NCBI GenBank assembly: GCA_963971535.1
Contig: OZ020593.1
Coordinates: forward strand, 13,203,689-13,267,688
DNA from: Notolepis coatsorum
Lineage: Eukaryota > Chordata > Actinopteri > Aulopiformes > Paralepididae
DNA length: 64,000 nucleotides
Direction: 5' to 3'
Shown here: piece after piece, positions 26,401 to 39,400 of the stretch
Layout: each line of letters opens with the position of its first letter
How positions within the stretch are numbered: position 1 is the stretch's first letter
The notes under the pieces: model-generated
What the model saw: the letters and a program-made list of their open reading frames with translations, nothing else
Databases searched by the model: none
What the model was told of the DNA's origin: nothing
Made by a program: the position numbers and the translations under genes

Positions 26401-28166
26401 TCAGTGGTCTGTCATCTGGTCTGTCATCTGGTCTGTCAGTGGTCTGTCATCTGGTCTGTCATCTGGTCTGTCATCTTGTCTGTCATCTGGTCTGTTAGTG
26501 GTCTGTCAGTGGTCTGTCATCTGGTCTGTCAGTGGTCTGTCAGTGGTCTGTTAATGGTCTGTCATCTGGTCTGTTAGTGGTCTGTTAATGGTCTGTCATC
26601 TGGTCTGTCGGTGGTCTGTTAGTGGTCTGTTAGTGGTCTGTCATCTGGTCTGTCATCTGGTCTGTCATCTAGTCTGTCATCTGGTCTGTCATCTGGTCTG
26701 TTAGTGGTCTGGAGTCATTTGTTAGACGACATTATTTATGCATTTTGGCTCCTTCTTCCGTTTGCTTTAAAACAGGTTTGTTCACCTCATTCAAACTTCC
26801 TCCAGAGGAACACAAAGTGAGAGAAAAGCAGTGTTTGATTTGACGTCTCGATGTTTATGTTTTATGTCTCTTTTGTCACAATGCTTGGCTTGAGGAATTA
26901 GCCATTTGCGGCATTAACCTCTTAACACTTTAAGTGCCACTCACGGCTTTTCTCGGGTTTACGCCCCGACCGTTGAATGCCACGGTCACGAGTATTCTCG
27001 GGTATTTATTTTTTAATTTTTTATTAGCGATCTGAAATCATATTGCATCACGCAAGCCTACCGTTGGAGATCCAGGGACCGCCGGTGCTCAGATGTGAAA
27101 AAAGCGCCCCCTATCGTCTCCCAGATGGTAAATCACCCTTTTGGAATGGACTCAATGAAAGTGAATGGGAGAACGGATTTCTGACTCCACATTTTACTGA
27201 TGCAGCCGGGGTCTACCAGAGTTCATTCTGGAGCCTCTGAGCCGCGCGGATCATGTGTTATACTGTACACACGATGGATCAATACATTTATCGATTTTTC
27301 CGAATGGCGATCGGAAATTGGAATAAACCATTTGGATACCATCTGACCTCAGGTAAGGAATCTATGTTATCAGTGTTAGGATAATCAGACTCGTTTTCAC
27401 GGATATATAAGCGTTTATGTGATATGTGATATGGCTGTTTTGACTGTAAAAGCCATGAGGAAATAAGAGCAGCGATTATCAGCGCACGGCACGAGCGTGC
27501 GTGCGCACACATATACTATCGATCATCTAGCGTTTATTTGAAAACGATTCATAAATAGGCAGACAAATGACAACGTTCTGGAATATTCCAGTAAAAGGCG
27601 ATTATCATAGGCATGGGTTGTTTTTCCCCGGAAAACGGGTGATTTTCAAAATGCTATCAAACGGAAATGAAGCGATAAAAATACAATCTGCCTTGCCAAT
27701 GTTGACTGGAAAATGAGTCTTTGATAAGCGACGGGCAGATTAGACACATAGCCATAATTTAAAACATAGATGAGGCGATATTAACGTCAACATTGGCCGT
27801 GGATCGGTGGCATTCAACAGGGTAAAAAGGAAAACACGGCCGGCACTGAAAGTGTTAACAGGCGGGCAAATTTTTCAGAAAACGCCTGCAAATTGCATAC
27901 CCAAAGTAATCTGCAATTTATTATACTTTATACTTATAGCACATGCATGAGTCTGGTCTCTTTTGAAAGGAAACATTATGAATTTTCACCCACAACAGGA
28001 AGAATCACTCTGAGTGCTTTTCACATTTTTAAGTTAAGTTAAGTTTTTAAGTTTATTTTTTACTTCTATTTGAATTATGTTGCAAACAGAGGCCTCTTAC
28101 AGGTTACAGCTGATAGGTATGACCTGGAAATCAGTTAAATTGCATATTTACTGAGGTTCATTCATT

Positions 28167-28256
<90 letters not shown>

Positions 28257-31200
28257 GGAACAAAGGAGCAGAGGGCCGATCAATCACCTATTAGACAATG
28301 AAGGGTCTGTTTCTAAACTGGCCTCAAGTTTTCACTGCAAAAATAAATTTAAACCTTTTTTTCTTTTTAACCACATGGTGGCGCTGGTGAGTTGTGATCG
28401 TGTCGCTGGGCCCCTATACCATTGTTTAGGGAAAGCCCTGTGACGGTAGATTGATTACAGTACAGTATGTTGACAGAATCCACTCATTGCCCAGAGCGTT
28501 TCCATTTGCTTTATACTGTAGCAAGCAACCCCGGTGGTAAATACAGTATTAAATTATAGTATTAAATTACTATATTATACAAATTATTTCACCGGTGATC
28601 TTTCATTCAGTAGGCTACCTGCTGTTATCTATTCAGACAACGGTCATCTATCTTTAAGAAGCATGCAGGAGAGGGCAGATATGATGAGTGGATAAAACAA
28701 TGCTACTTTTTTGCTGGGCTTTTTACGCCCAGCAAACTATTCTAGCACAGCGTGAATGACGAAAATGCATTTGACCAAAATGAGACTGAAACATACAAAG
28801 ATTTCGTCCAACAATAATGTGTTGGCAAGTGAATGAGTGACTGTGACTGATGAGGTAAAGGTGGATGGTTCCTGTAAGAGAGTAGATATCACAGAGAGAT
28901 ATTATAAAAATGTGATGATGAGATAGGAGTTCGAGTGAATGGTGTGAGACACTTGAGGAAGTACAGGGAGAAATGGTCCCCTGAGTTCCCCTTGTAAAAC
29001 TGGAATGTGGAGAAAATGACGTCACAGGTCGACCTAAATCGACCTGGACGTAAAAGTGACCTTGGGGTAGTGGGTTCCCAAACAGGAACACAGACACAGC
29101 GGTTGAAAGGTTAACAGGGACATCTTCGGCTTGCTCGGCTTTCGTAACGGTCACAAATGTGCCTACTATATTTTTTTAGAAAGCTATCTGGCTGCATGTT
29201 AGCCTAGCTTAGCACAATGAATGAAAGCGGACATGGCCTTCGGGAGCGGTGTTAGTTGGACAATGCCTAGGCCAGGGGTCAGCAACCTTTACTATCAAAA
29301 GAGCCACTTTTTCCCCGTCCCACAAAATAAATTGCTCAGGGAGCCGTACAACCAATTTACCCTTAAAATGAAGATAACACAGTGTATAACGTTTTATATA
29401 TCCCCAACCATACCCCACATTTAGCATAAAACACCTGACAATTGCATACCCAAAGTAATTTGCGATTTATTATACTTTATACTTATAGCACACAGTGTGT
29501 TGCATGAATAGATTTTATAAGCACACAGTTTGTTGCATTAATAGATTTTATAAAAAAATAAGAAATGTTGTTACCTGTTATAACAAACGAAAACCTCAAA
29601 CTCTTATGAAGAGGAGAAAAAATACTGGCTGTGTATACCTATTTTTAAATAAAACACAGGAGAGGAGACAAAACACTGGTGTCTGTAGACCGACTTTGAA
29701 ATAAAACCCTGAACTATTCAGGTATATTTGAGTCCTTTGCTTATTTGTGGAACATTTATAAAATAAAAAGTAGTCCACTTTGAAAAAAGACTACCATGTG
29801 TAGACCTACTTTGAAATAAAACCCTGAACTATGCAGCTCTATTAGAGTCCTTCCCTTTGTGGAAAATCTATAAAATAAAAAGTAAATTTTTTGTTGTTCG
29901 CAAATTTCGCACCACATATCAGGCATACAGGTAAGCCTGCATTGTTAGTCGTGAAAGCAAATTAATCTGTCCACGCTGAATTAAACCCTCTATTTTCCTC
30001 AGATTTTCCTTTTTTTTTAATTTATGGTTAGCTTACTGGGGGGTCGGAAACTCAAGATTGGCCAGGGAGCCGCAGCTGATTGGCTAAAGAGCCGACCCCT
30101 GGCCTAGGCTAACCGGCCATGTCCGCTTCCATTCATTGTGCTAAGCTAGGCGAACGTGCAGTCAGTCAGTCAGATAACGTTACAGGAGAACAGTCCAGGG
30201 ACATAACGTTACAGAACAGTCCAGGGACAGACGGAACGTTACAGTTTCACCCTTTAACCCTTCTCTCCCTTCCTCCCCAGTCACACCCTCCGCTCCCAGC
30301 GAGGGCCAGGTGGTCCAGGACATGTCGGCTGAGGTCCGTACCCTGCTGTTCTCCTACTACAAAGACAGGTAAGAGCGCCGGCAGAGCGCCACATCACAGA
30401 GCTCATGTACTGGGTCCTACTAATCACCACAAAGTACCCCAAAATACCCCAAAGTACCCCAAAATACCCCAAAGTACCACAAAATACCCCAAAGTACCAC
30501 AAAATACCCCAAAGTATACCCCAAAATATACCCCAAAATACCGTACTTTGGGGTATTTTGGGGTATACTTTGGGGTACTTTGGGATATACTTTGGGATAC
30601 TTTTGTGGTACTTTGTGGTGATTAGTAGGACCTCATGCACTGACACTTGTCCTCAACTGTCCACAGTATGCACAGTTATTTGAAGTCAAAGACAACTGTC
30701 TATGTCTAACAGGGACACCGCTATATTCCAGCTGAGGACTGATTGAACAGGTTGAGATGTTTGAGCACCTTTGATTGACCCTGCGCTTGAGTATCCCCGT
30801 TTCCATGAAGGAACCCTAACAGAATGTTCCCGTCCACTTTTGGAGTTTCACCCCTTGAGATAGAACGGTTCAACTGGGAACTGTATCAAGAGGTGAGTCG
30901 GCCACCTGCTCCCCTGCCTCCTTGACTGAGCCGTAGTAGACAGAAGACCGAGGTCAGTTCCCCATTTGCCACATAACGAGGTCACTCCAAACGTCCTCTA
31001 CTGCTCCTGTCATTATGGTCCGTCCGTGACCTGGTGGAATTTCTTGCGCAAAGTTTTCAATTTGCTCGTCAACTGGGCCTTGTCCCGAGCATATCTTGAA
31101 ATTATTTTGCCAGTTTCTTCAACTACGGGGCTTTTATCTTTTATCGTCCCTGTTATATGGTTTTATTTTATCGTCCGGCAGCGTGGCTACATGGGTAGAG

Positions 31201-34200
31201 CTCCGGACTCATGATTGGAAGATCACCAGTTCGAACCCCGGTCAAGGCCGTTGTTGTCCAGCAGGGGGCACTCTGTCCTCTGGACCCGGTGGTGTTGTTG
31301 TCCAGCAGGGAGACACTCTGTCCTCTGGACCTGGTGGTGTTGTTGTCCAGCAGGGACACACTCTGTCCTCTGGACCTGGTGGTGTTGTTGTCCAGCAGGG
31401 AGCACTCTGTCCTCTGGACCTGGTGGTGTTGTTGTCCAGCAGGGAGCACTCTGTCCTCTGGACCTTGTGGTGTTGTTGTCCAGCAGGGAGACACTCTGTC
31501 CTCTGGACCTGGTGGTGTTGTTGTCCAGCAGCAGGGACACACTCTGTCCTCTGGACCTGGTGGTGTTGTTGTCCAGCAGGGAGACACTCTGTCCTCTGGA
31601 CCTGGTGGTGTTGTTGTCCAGCAGGGAGACACTCTGTCCTCTGGACCTGGTGGTGTTGTTGTCCAGCAGGGAGACACTCTGTCCTCTGGACCTGGTGGTG
31701 TTGTTGTCCAGCAGGGAGACACTCTGTCCTCTGGACCTGGTGGTGTTGTTGTCCAGCAGGGAGCACTCTGTCCTCTGGACCTGGTGGTGTTGTTGTCCAG
31801 CAGGGAGCGCTCTGTCCTCTGGACCTGGTGGTGTTGTTGTCCAGCAGGGAGCGCTCTGTCCTCTGGACCTGGTGGTGGTGTTGTTGTCCAACAGGGAGCG
31901 CTCTGTCCTCTGGACCTGGTGGTGTTGTTGTCCAGCAGGGAGACACTCTGTCCTCTGGACCTGGTGGTGTTGTTGTCCAGCAGGGAGACACTCTGTCCTC
32001 TGGACCTGGTGGTGTTGTTGTCCAACAGGGAGCACTCTGTCTTCTGGACCTGGTGGTGTTGTTGTCCAGCAGGGAGCACTCTGTCCTCTGGACCTGGTGG
32101 TGTTGTTGTCCAGCAGGGAGCACTCTGTCCTCTAGACCTGGTGGTGTTGTTGTCCAGCAGGGAGCACTCTGTCCTCTGGACCTGGTGGTGTTGTTGTCCA
32201 GCAGGGAGCACTCTGTCCTCTGGACCTGGTGGTGTTGTTGTCCAGCAGGGAGCGCTCTGTCCTCTGGACCTGGTGGTGTTGTTGTTGTTGAATTCGTTAA
32301 AGAACCCATAGCATCTATCGCAAAGAGCAGGGGGTCCCCCGACGTTCCTGGCCAAATTCACAAACGGGTCTCTGACATCAAGATGCACTTAATCATCCTC
32401 CTCCCCCTTAATTGGCTGATCAATCAATCCCTGTCTCCTGAGCCGTTCAGCCATTGTGTAGTTTGATGTGTGCCTGGTTCCAGTGTTTGAGCCTTTGAGC
32501 CTATTTGAGCCATTGAGCCTGCGTAGCCCAAGGTTGGGTGCTACACAGTGGTGGTGAAGGAGGCAATTTCCGCCCTACATTGTAAATTGCTTTGAGTGTC
32601 TAGAAGAGCACTATATAAATCCAATGATCATTCATTCATTTTCACCAGCTATTTTAAATGTTTTAGTCCAACAGAAATAAAGGCTTTTTATAAAATGAAT
32701 CCACATGAGTGCCTTGGACCTCCAATAAATAAATACATCAAATTAGAAATACATCCCATTTTATTTAACCAGGCGGGTTCTTATTTATTATTCTTATTTA
32801 CAATGACGGGTCTGGTGACAACAGGACCTCTCAAAGGGTAACAGAGAAAGGGGACAAAAAAATCAAATAACATTGAAAAGAGGGAGTAGATGACAATTTT
32901 AACCTTTTAGCAATTAAAAGGCCGATTTGACCTCTTTCTTAAGTGGCGATTGACAGTTCCTAATAGCCTCCTGATGCACTAAAGAAGCACATTCTTCCCG
33001 TTGGAAGCTCACACCCCTTTCAACGTATACAATCACCTGTCTGTCACGACCATGCCAACGTCTAAAGTCAAGGTCAATGCATCGGGTGGTTATGACTAAG
33101 ATGATCTGTGCCACATGGAAGTGGAGCTATATTAATAATATATTAAGTCTGCCACAATAAGGCACAGTAGACAGACACCCATTATTGCGTTCCATTGACT
33201 CTGAGGCACGTAGATTGATTTCGACTCATGACATTGCAAGCTTATGTCAGCCACAGTGCTCGCCTGAATTGTCAGACTAGCAGACTGACACTAATGTCCA
33301 TTCCTCAGTGAGGCAGGTGTCATCGTCTCGTGAAGGCCAACGTAAACCGTGTTTTTTTAAGAGGTGAAGCGTCTCCCCCTATTAGACCCAGTGATCTCAC
33401 TAACTGTTGTCACTCACACATTCATGACTAAATTCATAACTACCTACCTCATACCATATAGTCTACCCATATAAATCGACGATAGCATGTACAATAATTA
33501 TGTATATACCGTATATAATATATACATTTATATTTACTATTATATCTGTCTGAATATATCAGCATATAATCCTTCTATATACCTACGTATTAATACACCT
33601 GCATAAAACTCTGTATGATAGCATGTACAATAATGCTACATATAAATATATGTATATATATATATGTATGTATTATTACCGTATATAAATATATATATCC
33701 ACATCTGTCTGTACATACCTGCATATAATCTTTTTTACATAACTGTAGATACTATATCTATATCTGTACATATCCCTTATCTACTCTTACTAGTTACGCT
33801 GCTGCCTAGTATGACTTACTACCACAGTGTCTTTATATCTGTATCACTGTACATATTAACACTACAACTCTGTACATACATCTAATTAGCACTATTACTC
33901 AGTTGTACTAATCTATATATTTTAAACCCAATTTAATCACCTGTACATTGTATATTACTATTGCACTTTACTGTCACATTTGCACTCTGGTTGGATGCCA
34001 AACTTCTGTTCATTGTACTGTACTTATGCTGCATGATGACAAGACCCTACAGAGAGTGGTGCGCTCTGCCGAGCGTACCACGGGTATTGCACTACCTCCC
34101 CTGCAGGTTCTATACAACAAGAGGTGCAAATCCAGAGCCTGCAGAATAATGAAAGACCCTCACCACCCCAACAACAGCCTGTTCCAGCTGCTGAGGTCAG

Positions 34201-36381
34201 GCAGACGCCTGCGAACACCAGCTACTAGGACAGAGAGGCTTCGGCTCAGCTTCTTCCCCCAGGCCATCAGAGCCTTGAACAATGAACACTGAGGGTCACA
34301 GAACACTGAACCCTACACACACAAGCACACATTAGCACACACACGACACACACGCTGTGCACGCTCGCACACTAGCAGCCACTTTAACATGAGAAAGCAC
34401 TCACTCATGCTGCACACGCCCACACTTATGGCCACAAAGAAAGGTCACTTTAAAAATAGTATAGTAACAGTGTATTGCACTACCAAGGGACCTAGCATGT
34501 CCTTCATGCTCTGTAAATAACTATGTACAAATACCGTGATGTCCCACTATGTTACCTGTTTATTGCACAATGTTGTCTATTGGATTCTATTATATGTTGT
34601 ACTACTGTATTGCACATCGTTGCGGGCAAGACCACCCGCATTTCATTGTATACTTGTATGCCGTGACAAATAAAAAAAACTCTTGACTCTTGACTCTCTA
34701 GACATTTACATCTAATCTAATCTAATTCAATTCAAATCATGGTTAGCCCCTCTGCCCCAAGTGGCGGCTCAAAGGCATAGTGAGGGGATACATTTGTCCA
34801 TTTTCAAAGTATTTTGCATCTCGTTCCAACTGCTGGGGGCAGCAAATTGGAAGGATGATTGACCAAAGGAAGTGTTAACACGGGGAACATCTAGCAAGAT
34901 ATGGTGAGCAGCTCTGGTTTTATAGGGAGTAGATGACAATTTTAACCTTTTAAAAAGGCTGGGTGACAGTTACAGTACACAGTGTAAACAACTCTGCGAT
35001 ATAAGAGTCCTTAAAAGTAGTTTAGGTTTAGGATGTCTATGAACTCCTAGGTCTTGGCGCTGACTACCGGTTATCAGGTACCGTGGTCCTGAGAGACACA
35101 CATTGTTCAAACCCCATGACCCCTCAGGAGGGAAGGTGAACAGCGACAAGTGTCACAGAGGAATGTTCCGGTTAACCAGGTCACTAGTGATATACTGTAG
35201 CTTCACACGGGTCACCACCACAGATAAACAGACTGCTAGCTCTCTTGACAGCAAACTCAAAGACTCCTCTGTTCCTCTGTACCTCAATGTATCGCTCGCC
35301 ATTCTCCAGGTTATCTGGCGTCTTAGCACGGCAAACAGTTGATATCTCGAGCACACAGCGGTACCTATAGCCCACGCCGGTGTGTCATAATGCTACATAT
35401 ATTGTCTTTCTACCTCGCGGTTTGTGTACAGAGTTGGGGCAAAGATGGGTCAAACGGTGCTCTGGAGTCTCACGGAGAACAGGTTATACAAAGAGATGTC
35501 GCTTATATGTAATATGAGCTCTCGAGATGTGTGGGTTCAGTAGTTGTTACAATCAAATCAAATGTATTTGTAAGGCCCGACAACACACGTTAAAGTCCCC
35601 ATGGGCCGGACACGTCTTCTTTAAACAAGTCAAGAAGAGGGGGCGGCTAGGTGGCGCAGTGGGCAAGGCGCTCGCCACTAGTGCAGGAGATGCTGGGTTC
35701 GAGCCCAGCTCTCGGCGTTGCTACCAGCTTGGCTGGTCGTTCATACTAACACAATTGGCAGTGTTAGAGGGTGGGAAAGCTGGTGGGTGGGTCCTGGTCG
35801 TTGTAAACAGCGACTCCTACAGTTCGGTCAGGGCGCCTGCTCAGGGAGGAAAGGATCTAAGGGGGGTAGTGTGATCCTTCCACACGTTACACCCTCTCAG
35901 TGAGAGTCCACGCTGCCAGGTGAAAAGAAGCGGTTGATTGGCTACACATGTGTCGGAGGAAGCATGTGATAGCCTCCACTCTCCCAGACCGACCGTAGGG
36001 GGTAGGTGCGCAGCAACCAGGAAGGGGATTGGGAATTGGCATAACGACTAACATTGGGATGGGAGAAAAACGGAGGAAAAAGGAGGGGGAAAAAAGATTA
36101 CAAAAAAAAATTAAAAATCAAGAAGAAACATCACAATAAATCAAGAACAAACCAAAAACACCATAGAGTCTAAAAAATAAAAAATAAATAAAAAATGCAA
36201 CACTCTTAGACATACCCCACGCGAAGGTAAGGAAAAGCTCACTAAAACCTAGCAATAGGAAAACATGCACCACAGGCAATGTGGAGGAGAGAAACCTTAG
36301 AAGGGACATTCAAGGGGGGGATCTCCCTTCTTAGATGTCGGTGATAGTAGTGTTGCAATAAAACAATGACTGGCTTTGTGT

Positions 36382-36468
<87 letters not shown>

Positions 36469-39400
36469 CTTTATTTGTATAGCACCTTTCATACAGAAAT
36501 TGCAGTTCAAAGTGCTTCAAAGCAGTACAAATAATACAGGCATAAGGTGAGCATAAAGTGCAGACATATTATAAAACATCATTGTCATTGACATAAATCG
36601 AGCATAAAAAAGATTAAAAAAAAAAGATAGCAGCAAGGTAAGGCAAATCACAGTTTTTCACATTAGGATCCAACATCCCAATAGGCCTCTCTGTTTACGG
36701 TTTGATTCAGTTTTAAAGTAGGCAGTAATAAAAATAGAATAGACACAGTAAAAAAAAAGTGCAATAAAATAGTTAGTAAAATGATGTCATGTATAAGTTA
36801 TGTACTTATTAGTGTGATGTACAGTGGTTTCTTTGTTTATTTTTCATACATTTTCTCTCGATCTGACTTCCAGACATGAGTCTCTTACCGCTGGGCCCGG
36901 TCACATACTGTAGTGTGGGTAATAAGCTTGAGAGATGTGTAGGTTCAGTTGTTACAATGGCTGGCTTTGTGTTATGTACTTATGAGTATGATGTACAGTG
37001 GTTTCTTTCTCTCTTTGTTTATTTTTCTCTCTTTCTTTCTCCTGTAGCAAATAATGTATAGGAGTCAAAAGGGTAACCTGCAGGATTTTAATAATTATTG
37101 GTCAGATGAGATTAAATCAACAATAATACTTAGTTTCATAGTGAAAACCTACACATTTAAAGTATCTATAAACTTTTAGGTTCTGGTTTGGTAAATATAG
37201 CATTTTAATGATGAGCTTCGCCTGGTTCTTCACTGCTGTCAGACCAAAGAAATTATTGATTGATTGAAAACTTTATTAACAGATTGCAGAATGGGTACAA
37301 TACAGTACGGCTCAATACAAAACAACTGCTAAGAGGATGCAGACCAGAAAAATACTTTCGGCCGGTTTTACATCGGGGTCCTCCATTTTCAATTCATCAG
37401 GACATTTATGACATACAAGACATACAGATATACAGAACTGTGTAGTAAAAAGAGATCATAAAAAAGATATACTGTACATCCGAAGGGGAAGAAACTGTAC
37501 ATTGGTGGGGGGGGGGGGGGGGGGGGGGGGCATTTACAGGGGCCAGTTTCTAATTGCAGCCTCATGTAGGTGCTCTTTGAGAGCTGTTTTGAAGGAAGGT
37601 AGTGATTCACATTCCTTTACAGCTGTGGGTAGGGCATTCCACATTATTGTGGCATAATTGCGAAAACGTGTTTAGTCCCTTGTTTGAGCCGAATCTGGGT
37701 TGAACATGATTTGTGGAACTCCCTCTGGTGTTGTGGTCGTGGAATTCACTGACCTTTGGGAAGTATTTCGACATGTACATGGGTATCTTAGTGGTGTAGT
37801 GTATCTTGTAGACCAGGCCCATTGCAAGTTGCTGTACTCTGTCGTCTACTCTAAGCCATCCTAGGTTGTCAAAATGGGCAGGGGTGAGGTGGGTTCTAGG
37901 AGTAAGGTCAAGCAGTAGTCTGACCAGTTTGTTTTGAGATGTTTGTAATCTTGTTTTTAATGTCTTTGAGGTGCTTTGGTACCATGAGGTGCAAGCATAG
38001 TCATAGTACCCTTGAATGAGTGCTCCTGCCAGAGTCTTCAGGGTATTCTTGTTTACCAGAGAGGAGATCCGGTACAAGAATCTAGTGACTTTTTTGATTA
38101 CTTTGGTTGCCATTTTGTCACAGGAAAGATTGGCCTCTAGGATGGAACCCAGGTATATAATTTCATCTTTCCTTGTGACAATATTGTCACCCACTGTAAC
38201 AGAGAAGCCGTTAGTTTTGCTGAGTTTGTTATTTGATCCAAAGAGAATGGACTCTGTTTTACCCAGGTGTAATGATAGTTTGTTATCAGCGAGCCAGGTT
38301 CAGAGCGGAGGGCTTTTTCAACCTGTAACTTGTCCCTGTCAGAGACCAGCAGGGCTAACGGGAACAAGTTGCAGTCTCATGCTGATGACATGACATTTGC
38401 ATAAATTAGGATTGACTTGTCACCAGGGCACCTTTTTCACATTCTTCCCCCTGGAGAGGAAGAGCTTCTCTGTAATTCCCTGAAATCTGAGTTGCATGTC
38501 TGATGTCACTAACAGGTCGAACGTCATGGTCCAATACGTGGCAACTTGACATCTTTAGCTTCAGCTACACACAGAGCGATGAATAGGTTTTGAGTTGACG
38601 TGTCTTGAAACAATAGAAGCTGCCAACTTCGAATTTCAATGGGTGCTTGTTCTCAATGTACATATTCATAGATCCTTGTGTTCTCAGTGAGGGTAAATGT
38701 GTAGAGAAGCTGACCCTTTTCAGTACTTTATTGAACAATTTGGTGGAAAGTAAACATATTTATATTTATTGTTATTTCATTAGAATGTACTGTATTTTAC
38801 TATTATGTACTCTGCTACTAAGGAATCGACCTTGCCTATATTATTACCTACTATGCTAATCTCAAGTCTGTAGCACTCAAGTTCAACACTGTTTGATAAA
38901 CAATGTTACTTACCATTCCTGCTGTCAGTGAGCTAGAATCGGGGTTCCCAAACTTTTCAGGCCGGGACCCAGAAAATAAGGCGTCAGAGAGCCGCGGCCC
39001 AATGCACATCGTCAGGCTTTATTTTTTATTTCTTTTGCCAGGCGACAGATTTTTTAAGCCAAATATCACTTCAATCCTATTAAGTTAGTTCAAGTTAGTT
39101 ATTTATTTATATGTGCTATTTATGAGAGGGCTAACTTGTTGCAAAATAATAATGATAATAATAATAGCCTCATTAAAATACTATTGTTGCTTCGGTTGTT
39201 TTCAGCGTTTTATGTGCATAATCTGTTATTTAGTTTGAAATGTTCGTTGAAATAAGTAGATTTTTCGTTTTTGTTTATTTATTAAGTTAATATAAAACCA
39301 TATAGTCACATTTTAGAATACAATAGAATAGAATTTTAGAATACAACTAGAAACACTGTCCTGGCCTGCTTCTAAGTTCAGTGGCCTAAACAAATCCTTT

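Noticed and set aside
31096..32466. Several 270-456-codon open frames on both strands
   Set aside because: All overlap the 42-45-bp minisatellite and are open in nearly every frame, which is the signature of a repeat, not of a gene.
36242..36520. Poly-tyrosine frame
   Set aside because: Minus-strand reading of the (AAT)n microsatellite.
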